A program made the translations under genes and the position numbers. Below the pieces are notes generated by a model. That model searched no databases and was not told where the DNA came from. It was given only the letters and a program-made list of their open reading frames with translations. 64,000 bases of DNA, taken from assembly GCA_037039925.1 (NCBI GenBank), contig JAXRKP010000281.1:201001-265000 (forward strand). The letters run 5' to 3'. Of the stretch, positions 1 to 15,600 are shown one piece after another (the first letter of the stretch is position 1; each line of letters begins with the position of its first letter). This DNA comes from Doris montereyensis. Lineage: Eukaryota; Mollusca; Gastropoda; Nudibranchia; Dorididae.

Positions 1-931
1 TATCTATCTAGAGAAAATTTCACTGAGACTGAGCGCATTTAGAAGGAGAAACAGGTATTTAACCATTTAGACAGTAGCTACTATTGTAGTGGTATGGGCA
101 GGCTAGTTACTGGTTTCTAGGCCTCTAGACATAAATTAGATCTTGACTAAATCTATTTGGCCTAGAGACTACATTTAAGCAAATTAAGAAAAAGGCTGGC
201 CAACCAACATCTGTGATGAAATAAGATCTTAGTTATATGACTAGAATATAGGCATTAAATGTAGCTACCTCTAAATCTAGACTTTCAAGTACAAATAACT
301 CACGATTTTCCAAAAATAAGCTGTTTTCGAGCTTACAACTTATTTGATAAACCAAGCATAAAAAAAAACAACCCAGACCTAGGACCTAAAGCTGTGCCAG
401 GCAGTCATTTGAAATCTCTGGTGGAACTAGATCTAGCATGAAATTAAATGGGGGCAAAAAAACCCGCAGCTTTGATTATCCCGAGGAGTGAAACTGATAA
501 CCACCATCCACGATAGGTGTAATCATAGAGATGAAAGAAAACAGGCCCCAAGCTATTCTGAGACACATCGAAGGTATGAAGACCAATTTCCACAATGAAT
601 GTGTGTCAGCAGTTTTCAGACATAAAAATAAAGTCTGAAAGAGTGTTCCGATTTTCAGATGGAAATTTCCTTGTAGTGTAAGTAGTATGGACCTATGGTT
701 ATTGTGCAAACTGCAGTTTGTCGTGAAAATGAAGGGGTGTGCTTCAGCTTTTGAAGAAAGGTGATAGTTACATGACATATAGGCCTAGAACCAAAATGTA
801 TCATGGTTCATATCCTGTTGTGTGTAACTAATAATAACGAGTAGTGTACTTGAGGAAAGAAAAATAAGACTAGTCTACACCATCAAAAAATGTTTAAATG
901 CTCAAAGTAGACAACATCAAATAATCTGAAA
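1..931. other. No gene recognised at the left edge
   Basis: AT-rich sequence with scattered AGATCTAG-type motifs. Short open frames here on the minus strand show no recognisable domain or splice-consistent exon. It may be 3' flanking or UTR sequence of the minus-strand ELP6 gene that lies just to the right. Confidence 0.4.
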
Positions 932-1057
932 TCAAAGATAATCTGAAAGATCTACTAAAGGTGTATGTGGGGAGGACACTTTCTTGAAAACCCTTTTCTT
1001 TTCACTGCATTCCCATTTAAAACTTTGGCGACTGTGGTCCTATCTGGCCAATCCTTC
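932..1057 (-). CDS. ELP6: Candidate terminal exon of ELP6, with an in-frame TAG
   Basis: A CAG acceptor lies just above 1057 in the same phase (0) as the ELP6 donor at 1494. Read in that frame it gives EGLAR, a TAG, then about 36 residues including SRQSFKWECSEKKRVF before TGA at 934-932. If the TAG is read through, the total would be 266 codons, the same length as human ELP6, and the tail loosely resembles the conserved YQYKI...FFA end. The premature TAG (near 1039) could be a base error, or the true exon may lie elsewhere. This is a tentative call. Confidence 0.33.
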
Positions 1058-1493
1058 CTGCTTTGTGTTGCCGGGATATCAATAGTTAAAAGGAATGCCA
1101 GAAATTGAATTTCATGATCAAAAGATGGTTTGAATGTGTTCACTCATCATAATATATTACATCTAAGGCCAAATTTACATACTGTACCGGACTAAAATCT
1201 ACATGGTCAATGACTCTAGAACCCCAATAACATTGCAGTTTACCCGACAGTTTAGTTGGTTGGTAGATTTAAGAAGGTTTCATGTTTGTTCAGTAAATAG
1301 TGTAAACTGCAGTCCGGCCAAATCTCCTCCCCCACAGATCTCCCCTCCATGAAAAATTTGACAAAATTCTTTTACTTTTACACCGCTAGGTTTACCAATG
1401 ACTTCATAGGTTCTACGGTCTTGAACCATTTGGAATTGCTGATGTGTAATTAGATGTAGACCTAGATCTAGCTAAATATAATCTGATAATTAC

Positions 1494-2168
1494 CTGCCCA
1501 TGGACTTCTTTGCAGTATCCTGTTTTTAAATCAGAAATTGCAATTCGCAGAGAGCTGAGGTGTGAACTGAAGGCTTGAACTTGTGCGGATTCCTCGTCTT
1601 CCTCATTAGCATGCATAGAAATCACTAGAGAGCAATTATTCTCATCAGATGTCAAATATTGAAGGCCTGTGATGATAGTTTGTACCTGTTGTGCCTTGAG
1701 TCCTACATTCAGGAGAAAGGAGAGGTCATCAATTATGACAACAGGACCCAAATTGGAAGAGGTGGTCGTTTTAAGTTTGCGAGTGGACTCTATTATAAGC
1801 AAAATAAATGGTACAACATTTCCTCTTAAAAGCTCTTCAAATGTTTCATAATCTTTCCGACGAATGTTTTTGTCTGTAGGAAGAACGCAGTCTTCCAAAA
1901 TCTTCAGAGCTTCGATAAATATGAGGTTTTTGTTCTCATCGCGGGCAGAAAGTAGGTTTGTCCCAAGCTTTTGTGCTACTGTGTTATAGTGATTGAATGA
2001 TTGTGAAAAGCTCACGAAGCACAACGGTCTTTTCTGTTTCTGGCACAAGCTTAAAAAATAGTGTATCATAAAACAACCTTCTCTTGACCTATCTTCAATA
2101 ATTATATGCTCATTTTGAGGAAAATTGCTTGAGTCAACAGCAAGAAACTGACAAATCTGGGCCAGCAT
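1494..2168 (-). CDS. ELP6: Elongator complex protein 6 (ELP6), main coding exon
   Basis: One open exon of 225 codons running from ATG at 2168 to a GTAAT donor immediately below 1494. ELP6 is a RecA-like, Walker-less subunit. With ELP4 and ELP5 it forms the ring of Elongator that supports wobble-uridine modification of tRNA in the cytoplasm. Family hallmarks are in order: a segment FVSFSQSFNHYNTVAQKLG at about residues 50-68, a beta strand with VVIIDDLSFLLNVG at about 143-156, and GYCKEVHGQ at the exon end, which matches the conserved F/YCREVHGQ of vertebrate ELP6. The exon ends in phase 0. About 40 C-terminal residues should follow in another exon (see 932-1057). The start is the first Met and fits the family length of about 266 aa in human. 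The gene is divergent from NUF2. Confidence 0.88.
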
Positions 2169-2639
2169 GTTTCTCCATTATCAAAAAGTTGAAGGACTAA
2201 ATAAGCAAAGGTAAGAAATCAAAATGTCAATGATTGTACAAAAATCTTATTTTATCAACTGAATTAGAAGTATTATATACAATCTTGTTACAATTTGTTG
2301 ATTGTAGATTTATTAATCGAGAATCTGGTTACTAAAGTTTATATGAAATCAGTTTTACTCGTCCATTCTTCCGGGTATTCATTTTTATTAACATGACGCT
2401 TTTCTATTCATTTCCGGGTAGCGCCATTTTCAAATGATTGTTTATGGGGATCAAAATAGCCTTCTACAAGAACATCAGACGGTAGGCCTAGGCAGTCTCA
2501 GTGACGATATCTTTTATTAGCTTTTTTGTTTCTTCCGTACTCTAAGCATATATCTAGATCTATTTTGATGTATAAATTTCTTTGTTCTGTTTTCTTTCAC
2601 GCGCTGTAGATCTATCTCTCTAATTTATATAGAATGTTC

Positions 2640-6650
<4,011 letters not shown>

Positions 6651-6654
6651 TAGA

Positions 6655-8584
6655 CTCCAGATTAGACAAGTCTAGTTGTGTTCACCTATAAAAGAGCAGA
6701 GAGTCAAGTGACTGCCCAATCTCTTTAAAAATAGGCCAGCACCATTCGTCATGAATAGCGAATGGACCTCGGCACTGTTCGCCATTAATAACCTTGGCAC
6801 TTTTTGTCATTAACCCAAGTAAAGTTTGCGGTGTTACCAAAAGTAGTCTTCTTACAGTGAGGATTTCCCAGCCATTTGCATAAAAAAACGAGAGTGTGCA
6901 AAGGGTGAAGCTTAGTTTGAACAATAATTTCATGTTAACAGATATGATAAAAGGCCTTTAAAACATACATTTTCTATAAGTTGAAAGAATACGGAAATTC
7001 ATATTGTGATGTTATTGTAACAAGAGAAACTTTAACTAAGTTTAAGCGATAGCCCCCAAATTAGGCTTGCACAAAGCGATTGAATGGAAAAGCGTCACTT
7101 TGACAATTTTCCTTGCACAAAGCTTGTTTCCTCTTATTCACTCTGAGATCACTGCATATGGTGAATAGAGTACATTACAACAAACAAAGTTTATCTCACT
7201 TTCTGGACAATTGTTGAATTAAACTTGTCGGCGTGTCTGATCTTTGAATAAGAGGAGAGCATTTTTAAAAGCTTGGTTTGAGATCTAAGAACGATTTTGA
7301 CAATTTTCCTTTCACTCTTCTCGGACTTATCTTCCGGCGGTTCTCGTTTCTTGTTCCCACCACTCCTCTTATTCACTCTGAGATCACTGCATATGGATGA
7401 ATAGAGTACATGACAATACAACAAACAAAGTTTATCTCACTTTCTGACAATTGTTGAATTAAGCACTGACTGTCGGCGCAGGTGTCTGTTCTCACAGTTC
7501 ACGGTTTGAGAGTTGCCTAGAGAGGAAAAACTTGGAACTAATTTTTAGACAGTGACCAATCATAATCCTGTATACATATCAAGATGGCTCTTGAGGGGAA
7601 ACCAGCAAAATGACCAAATGAGACTCGTGTCCTGTAAAAAATGTACACCTTTCTTGGAAGACTGGTACAAAATCATGGAATTCAAGTCTAAAAGAAGAAA
7701 GAAATGAACTATCTTAGAACAGAATAATTCCAGTCCGGGTCTCATCAAATTCGGATGAGAAATTACAATAAAAGGAATTATACCTTTTATGTATAATTTT
7801 TTTCAATTATGTAACAATCAAATAATATTTCTGGGTTAATTTCATAGTTTTTTATATCATTCTTCTCTTTTCAATTTGTGACTGATACATGCATTCTGGC
7901 TTTTTAGAACGCATTGCATGCTTTTGGTCTTTTATATACATATATATGTATTCCAGCAGCTGTCTACTGTGATGAAATGACTTTTGACTGTCAGAGTGAA
8001 ATGCAATGATGGTTTATAATAAATAAATTGTCTTCTGGGTGGCCGTTTTTTTGGGGGGGTAAAAACAGGAACCAATCAAAGTCAAGATTTGATTGTTGGA
8101 TCTCTGAAACAATGAAATTTTGGGAGGCTAGAGAATAGGCTAATGATGATAGACTAGAACAGAGTTTTTGCATCAGAATACGCCAGTATTAGATCACTAA
8201 GTTCAAAAGAAAGATGTCATTAAAAAGTATGCAAGAATTAGGTTGAGCCAGATTTGCTCATGAATATAATATACAAAAAAGTCGCCATCAAGAGGGATAA
8301 TTGTTTACAAGTTTTATCATCAACGTACCCTGTTTCTGAAAACTTTTCCATAACAGCTGATAGTAGGTTACAAGGGTTCAAAACAGCTGGTAATTGGAGG
8401 TATAGAGGTGTAAAAATGGCTGGTATGCATAGAAAGTGTTAAATAGTAAGCTCTAAACAGCAGGGTCAGGTTATTTTTTCCATATATTTATGTTTTGGTT
8501 TAGCAGTTGGCATTACTTATCGTATATTTCTCTTTGAGTAATAATCAACTGTACACTGTTTATTTTTCTCTTATTTTTCTACAG
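6655..8584. other. Intergenic/5' region upstream of NUF2, with a 232-bp-spaced duplication
   Basis: No coding exon is recognised. A block of about 92 bp starting CTCTTATTCACTCTGAGATC occurs at about 7132-7222 and again at about 7364-7458 in the same orientation, differing by small indels. A diverged relative of its core (GAGATCACYRCATATG) is also present at about 9057 and 22765. A splice acceptor (TTTTTCTACAG) at 8574-8584 precedes the NUF2 start codon, so an upstream non-coding NUF2 exon probably lies in this region. Confidence 0.5.
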
Positions 8585-8606
8585 TGCAGTACTCCATATC
8601 GTTGAA
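8585..8606 (+). promoter_or_regulatory. NUF2 5' leader after a splice acceptor
   Basis: TTTTTCTACAG at 8574-8584 is a good acceptor, and 22 bases later comes ATG in GTTGAAATGG. There is no in-frame upstream Met within the exon. The leader is therefore spliced and the promoter lies further upstream, possibly before or within the CT tract. Confidence 0.45.
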
Positions 8607-9605
8607 ATGGATTACAAATCACCATTAATGAAAGCTCCAGAGATAGTCGCATCTCTGAAAGAGACAGGTTTCAACGTAACAGAAAATGACTTTCGAAACC
8701 CCGAGGTTTGGTTTCTGATTTATTTTACAATATATATGAAAATGGAAAGTTATTTTCCAGTCTTAACCTCTCTGATTTTTTAATGTTGAGTTAAATACCA
8801 CAATACCAGATCTAACGTTTTGTTGCAAATGACAGTTGAAGAAAAATTAACCCTTTGTGTTATGATAGTTTCCCCCCCCTGTTTTCATCTATCTTTTTTG
8901 CTTTGTTTAGAATATCCAGTTTTTTTTGTGTTTTGGGGTTTAAAAAAAGTCAATGATGGTACTCTAACCCATGTGGGTGGTTTTGTTGGATCTACTTGTA
9001 GATCCTACTTCTTTTCACTTTCACTTATAAATCTTGCTGTTTCATCTAATTCATCCTGAGATCACCACATATGACGGATACATTTCAATGGAACAATCGA
9101 TCGCTAACACACATGCCTCAGTATGAATACTATTGTTATGCTTTTTCCGTTCTTGTTTAAATGTAAGCCGCTATTCAATGAATCTCCCAAACAGACAATT
9201 GAGATTTTTACAAATAAGAATTGTATTCTACTTCTAGATCTACTGATTTTGAGATCTATAGGCAAAAAAATAATGTTCTCTGCTTTATCTCCAATTTAGA
9301 TATTAATGTATCCTCCCTCCACTGTAATTTACTTAATCTCTTAAAAGAGTAGAGAGGAAACTCAAAAGTACAAATTTGCAACATAGAAGTTACCCAAGAA
9401 CAACAGGAAAGCGTTAATTTTAAATTGCAGGAAATACGATATTAAACAACAGAATGGCGAATGAAAGCCAAAGATAAACATGAATAGAGGGTACTTTATC
9501 TTTATAATTAGAATCAGGATTGTATTATTGTCAGTTTTGATATTCTTTGAATTTTTACCCAATGATTTAAATACTTATTCTTTTATAGACAAAAAAAGAA
9601 AGTTG

Positions 9606-9636
<31 letters not shown>

Positions 9637-12600
9637 GGTTGTTTTGTTTTTCTCCCACTTTATTTCAGCCAAACAGATGGAGACATTTGTATGCAAAAAT
9701 GTTCCAAAATTTGACAAATATTTCTATAGAAGTGGCCATACAGGTTTGTCAAAACAATTTTTTTGACTTTGTTTTATCTTTGCTTTAATTTCCGTGTAAT
9801 TAATCTATGTAAGTAGGTTAAGATATCTACATGAGGGCATTTTTCTCATTTACATTTATTGCCGTAACATTGCATGATCCAAAAATCAAAAGTCCATGTT
9901 CGTTTCCAGGGTTGCTTCTTACGTTCAATCCGGGTGTCGTTATATCTTCATTTCTCTGAATCTGTTGGTTTTAGGTAATCACGTGATTAGCCCACTCTTC
10001 CTTTAGTAGGTGGTTGGGCTGTCACCTTGAGACCCCTACTGGGCCTTGATTGTGATTTTCTGTCAGGATTAACTCCTCTGGCCTTTGGTTAGCAGGAGAC
10101 TTCTTATTGATGATAGTACAAGTGCAAGCACCTGCCCACCACCCAGTATTCAATTTACTGATTTTTATAATTGCTTATTAATGATGCTCTAAGACAATGA
10201 ATCAATGATCATAATAGGCAATAGGAACATTTGGATATTTTTTATATGTAGTTTTTATTGATGTAAGATTGTTGTGTTTTTTTTTTTCTTTAGCTCATTT
10301 GTCAAGTCAGTCATATAAGAGTTGACCACGCAGAGCTCTTTGATGAGGATTCTCTCAAATGGCTTTCACCCTTTGCATGTAAGTCTCTGAGTTTTAGTTC
10401 TCTCATTGCCCAGTTTAGAATTGAACTTTTAGATTATTTATACAAATTCTGTCTTCATTTTTTTCTTCTACACTTTACCTTTCTTTTCAGGCAACGGGCC
10501 TTATGCAGTTGTGGTTATGAAAGATTTTCTGTCAAAGATGTCATAGAACCAAGTGAGTTTAAGTGTTTATTTTTTTATGTCCTTTTAATTTAATTTAATT
10601 TTATCCCCTTTGCTTCAAGTTAGTAAAAACAATCCTTGTGAATAAGTTTAACTTTATGGCGTTCACGTCGGACATATATGTTTAACAGATTACCTGCCGT
10701 CTGAAGTCACATCAGACACATGTGTCCCACAATGTTTACGATTGGTTTATTACTGTAGATGAGGGTACCACAAAGTGAATCTTTGTTTTGTATTACAGTA
10801 AACGCCTATATGCCGAGTACTTGGGAAGCAGAAAAAACGGGCATTTAGGTGAAACAGGCATTTAGGCGAAAATAGGTCAAGTAGAGAACATTTTGGTGGG
10901 AGGGGGATGATCAATTAAATGAATTCAAAGAGCATGGTTCAGAAATTCAACATTTACCTCCGTGTTTGTGATTACAATAAACTGCCATTTTATTTTATCT
11001 GGTCTGCTGACCATCGCTCGCCACAAAGATTTGAAGGCACAATGGATACTGCTGATGCCAGATATGGAAACAATAAAACTGTTCACACCTTGTCCCTCGA
11101 TCGCGATAAGTGTTCAGTCTATTAAAAATGCCAGGTGATTTCATGCCACTTACAACATCAAGAAAGAGCCATGGGCAGAGTCCAGAAGACTTCAATTCTA
11201 ATTGCCTAGTGACAAACCAGTGATCCAATGGAATAAAGGCTGTGGAGTACAGTGGGTCGAGTTAAGAAGAGTAATTTTTTTATTACAGCACATTACAATG
11301 GATAGGTAATGAAGAGTGGTTTCAATGCATGGTACATTGTTGACGGGCATAAACCATATTAGCGATGGGATTATAATATGAATGTATGATACAAAAGAAG
11401 AAGAAATTTTAATCAATTACTGACAAATTTTATGATAATTTGGAGAAGATCATACCTGCAAAAACAAAAAACTATTCACTTAATATACATAATATCTCTG
11501 GAGCTACAAGTTGTGATGGTAAATTGAAGTTTGCCATGCATTATTAGATAAAGTCTGAATCTACTAGCAGCCACGGCAGGGGATTGCCTAGATCCTTGTA
11601 ATGCCCATGAAAAGAATGGTGCTATCGAATGAGTGAGAATTTGTAATTAGATTGATTCTAACTCATACTAATAATGCCTTCGGAGTGAGATTGTGATCAC
11701 TTATGCCGCTGTATGGGGTGAGCTGGTCAACAGCATATCTCATGCCGGGGGTAGACTGCTAGTAAATAGAACAGCTGGATTTATCGCTTTTTGCTGGGCA
11801 GTCTCTGTATTGAAGATGAATGATTTAACTTATCTAATATGTTCTGCTCTTGTTTTGTCAGCTCAAATGTATGAGACTTCACAGATGTATAGAAAAATGA
11901 ATATAAAAGGATTTTTATAATTCCTGCAAACCTTTGAATTTGCTTTGACAAGTGATGAAAATAGAGAATTTTCGATTTCAATTCATGATTTTGATATTTT
12001 GCTTCATCTAAAGGTTTGCATACATTATACTAAAGCCTGAAATCTCTTTTTATCATGGTGAAAACGGTATTTACATCCAAACTGAGGTGACGAAGCATCT
12101 GGACTTTGAATTAGGCATGGTCAAACAAAGACTTTGGAGAATTTCCAATAAATCGGGAAGAAATACTGCTATGGTCGGGCTTTGAAAGTATCATAAATCA
12201 ACCACTTTTGTCCATAACTAATAAAACAATTGCCATTTTCAGAAAGAAGATGAAACAATGTTTGTGTAGATTTAAATTATATTTAAATGGAATGAGTAGT
12301 AAATGTACAGACGGGTCAAACATGACACAAAATCAGTGGGGACATTGTGGTACCTAGTAGATGTGGTAGGACACCTTGGAAACACTGATATTATGGACTC
12401 CACGCTGTCTTTCTATCCATGCACATCGTAGAAGGTGGCTAAAAATAAAACGTATCTATCGTATTTTGTTAGCTGCAACAAAGCAGGGTGTCGCCCATAC
12501 TCTATCTGCCCTTTTGTGGTGCAGAGGCAACATTTCTTTTCTCTTATTTTTGTCTTCTATCTATCCACTCTTTCTTGCCCTATTATCATGTCTTAATCTT

Positions 12601-15600
12601 CTCCTCTTCCTACTTCTTACTCCCTCTCCCTCCTCCTCTACTAGGCTTATGAGGCCCACTGTGCCTGCTGCCCGGTGTGACCTGCAATAAAACAGGATGT
12701 CACCTTTGCTCTACAATCCCTTTTGTGGTGCGAGGGCAATATCTTTTTCTCTTACTTTTGTCTTCTATCTGTCCACTCTTTCTTGCCTATAATCATGTCT
12801 TGATCCTCCCCCTTCTCTTCTAGGCCTGTGAGGCCCACTGTGCCTGCCGCGTGTTGCGAGAACAAATCAGAGTGCCACCGTTGCTCTACAAACCCTTTTG
12901 TGATGCAAAGGCGGCATCTCTTTTCTCTTACTTTTGTCTTCTATCAATTCAATCTTTCTTGCTTTATCATCATGTCTTAATCTCCATGTCTTTTTACGTC
13001 CTCAGTTCCTCATATTCCAGCAAATCTATATCTGTACAGAGATTGCTGTGTTATTTATATTGTAATTATATAAAAATAAATTTGGGTCTTTGACCCTTTC
13101 TTGAGAGGTCTATGATTTCGACTTTTTTGCATCAGATTTCATGTGCTCGACTGTACAGCTATGTCACATGAAATTTTTTTTTCTTTTTCTCATTATTCAC
13201 AAACCATGTAACACTATTGTTGAATTATTGTACACACGTTTTTACTTTTATTTCAGACAGTAAAATGCTCGTCAGATTGGGAAGTGTCTTTGTAAATACT
13301 TGTAGACACAACAGTACAAGGCAAAATTATTTCTATGAGCTTTTAGATGAAATTGTAAGTGAGATCTTTTTTTGCGTATCAGACATTCCTTATAATATGT
13401 TCTTGTGTCCAAAAGAAAATTCAGGTTACAAACTTCAAAGGGGTAACAGCAGAGTAAAAGCCAGGTTTTAAAAATTTCTATGACAGAAACATGTATTAAT
13501 TTCGAATATGGTTTCATTGGTAAAAAGAACTCTGGATCATTGTTGTTGTGTCCAGCGGATATGTTTTTGCGCCCCTGCATGTTCTTATGCTTGCGTGCAT
13601 GGTTCAGGCGGCGAATGATTGTTTGTCCGCATAAAGTCATTTCTTTGGCTGTTACTTGAGCAGGCTTAAAACGGTCATGTTGGTGACTATGAACTAATTA
13701 TGTCTTGAGCTTCATTGGGGGGGGGGGGGGGGGCTGATAAATAAATTTTAAAAACAGAAATGAGAAATGAAACTTTTAATCAGTGAAATTTTAGCTCAGC
13801 ATTATGTAAACAAAGCATGGGACATCATATCGTGACACATTGTTTCAACATTGATAATAAAACATGCAGTAGTTTCTCTCTTTTTTAAAAACTGACTCAA
13901 ATGAAAAGTTTCTAAATACATTCCTATGCAAATTAACATCATTTTGTGAGGGCCCATTTCCAAAGGTCATTTTATAATGACCATAGCTACCAAACCGCTG
14001 CTTGCAACGTAGCCACATTTACACCAGTTCCGTGAAATTATCTCACCTTTAAAATGGTATGAAAATTATACGTTTTAACAAATATTCAGACAAATAAAGA
14101 GATAAATGTGATCTGAACTTTCTTTTGGGCATCACTGTAGATGCATCGTTTTGTACCTTCACTTTTTCTCTTCACATTGAGGACTCGGTAGTCCAGAGAC
14201 AAGGTGCCGGCCTCTCAACTCAAAGGTCGTGGGTTCGAGCCTTGTGGCAGTTTAAAGATTTTCTTGATATTTTTTTATAGTAAAATTTACTCCTCTGGTC
14301 CAGGTAGGTGAATTCACACCTAGTCCCATCGGAGATGTACGATAAAAGGGAGGTCCTGTCTGCAGAATGTCCTTACACTCGTGCATCGATTTTTTTTATA
14401 TCTTGAGTAATATTTGTTTGACAAATTTTAAGATATGAGGTTTGGAAGAAAAATAACTACTTTCAACTTTTCGCCAAAATCATGAATTTCTCAGAAAATG
14501 TGAAAGATATATAAAAAATCCCTTGCATGGAGCTTTTACTCATGATCTGAAGCAGCTGTATGCCAAATTTCAAAAGAATCCGTTGAAAATTGTAAAAGAA
14601 GATAGGAATAAACAGTTTTAAAAAGTCCATTTTGAGAAAATTGTATTTGAAACTATTTTGTTCTGTTATTTGAATGTTCTTTCATCACATGAACCTAGAA
14701 AAGAATAGAGGACAATACTTTGAAATGTCATAAAACCTTAGGAGGCTCTCAACCACTTCTTGTTGATCTTATTTCAACTGCTCTGGCTCTCTTCTACTCA
14801 TGTCGGACAACACCTTTTGATAACTGGTGCGCATAATGTGTCACATATTTTCCTGGCAATCTAAGGCAATGTTTGTGATCATTCGTGCAAAGTAGATTTT
14901 TGGATGGAGTACCGTTTTATTATACTTTTATCACAAATTTACTGGTTTTTTTGAGTACAGCAGATTTGTTGAAAGTTAGGCCTGTATCGTTTCTTTAAAA
15001 AATATGTAAATACAAAGAATTGATACTGGGATTCTTACATGGTATTATTGTGAAGGGAAAGAATTGCTCCATCCAATAATTTAATAAACTAGGTTTGTCC
15101 CATTTTTAGGCTCTCTCAGGACCCTCCTTTATGTCCTTTGGGAAGACACTTATCACATTTTCCCTCATTTCAGATGTGAGTGAGTACAGTCGGACCTGCT
15201 TATTCCAAATTCGGTTTGACCAAATACCCGGTCATTCCAGTTTTTTTTCTTTAAAAAAAAAAGACCCAGTATTTTGTCTATATATTTGAACAGATTAATC
15301 CAAATCTGGACCCGCTTAAACCAATGTTGTTTCTCTATCCTTGGAGAGAGAAAACAAATCCAGTTATAAATCAAAGCAAAATTTCACATTAGTACTCCAT
15401 AAAGGCCCCTGATTAATTTCAGTTAAGGTAGACTAATAGGTACCACACCAGTTAACACAATAGTGTTATTAATGTAACATCATTCACATGCTAGACACTG
15501 TTGATCGGTGTAAGCTAGACTGATAACCTGTTGTGATTTTACTACTAAGTATTGTAGTAAAGTGGCCATAGTTACGTGACAAGTGGCTGTGTGTAACGGA

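Noticed and set aside
476..778. 100-codon minus-strand open frame left of ELP6
   Set aside because: No similarity to the ELP6 C-terminus, no consistent splice acceptor and no recognisable domain.
12376..12690. 104-codon plus-strand open frame
   Set aside because: Lies within the 175-bp tandem repeats in a NUF2 intron. A Ser/Leu-rich low-complexity reading.
13272..13640. 122-codon minus-strand open frame
   Set aside because: It overlaps NUF2 exon 5 in antisense. The plus-strand exon has correct splice sites and family similarity.
14181..14260. Possible tRNA gene on the plus strand
   Set aside because: The B box is good, but a second copy with the same non-tRNA body exists at 20095-20385, so it is a SINE.
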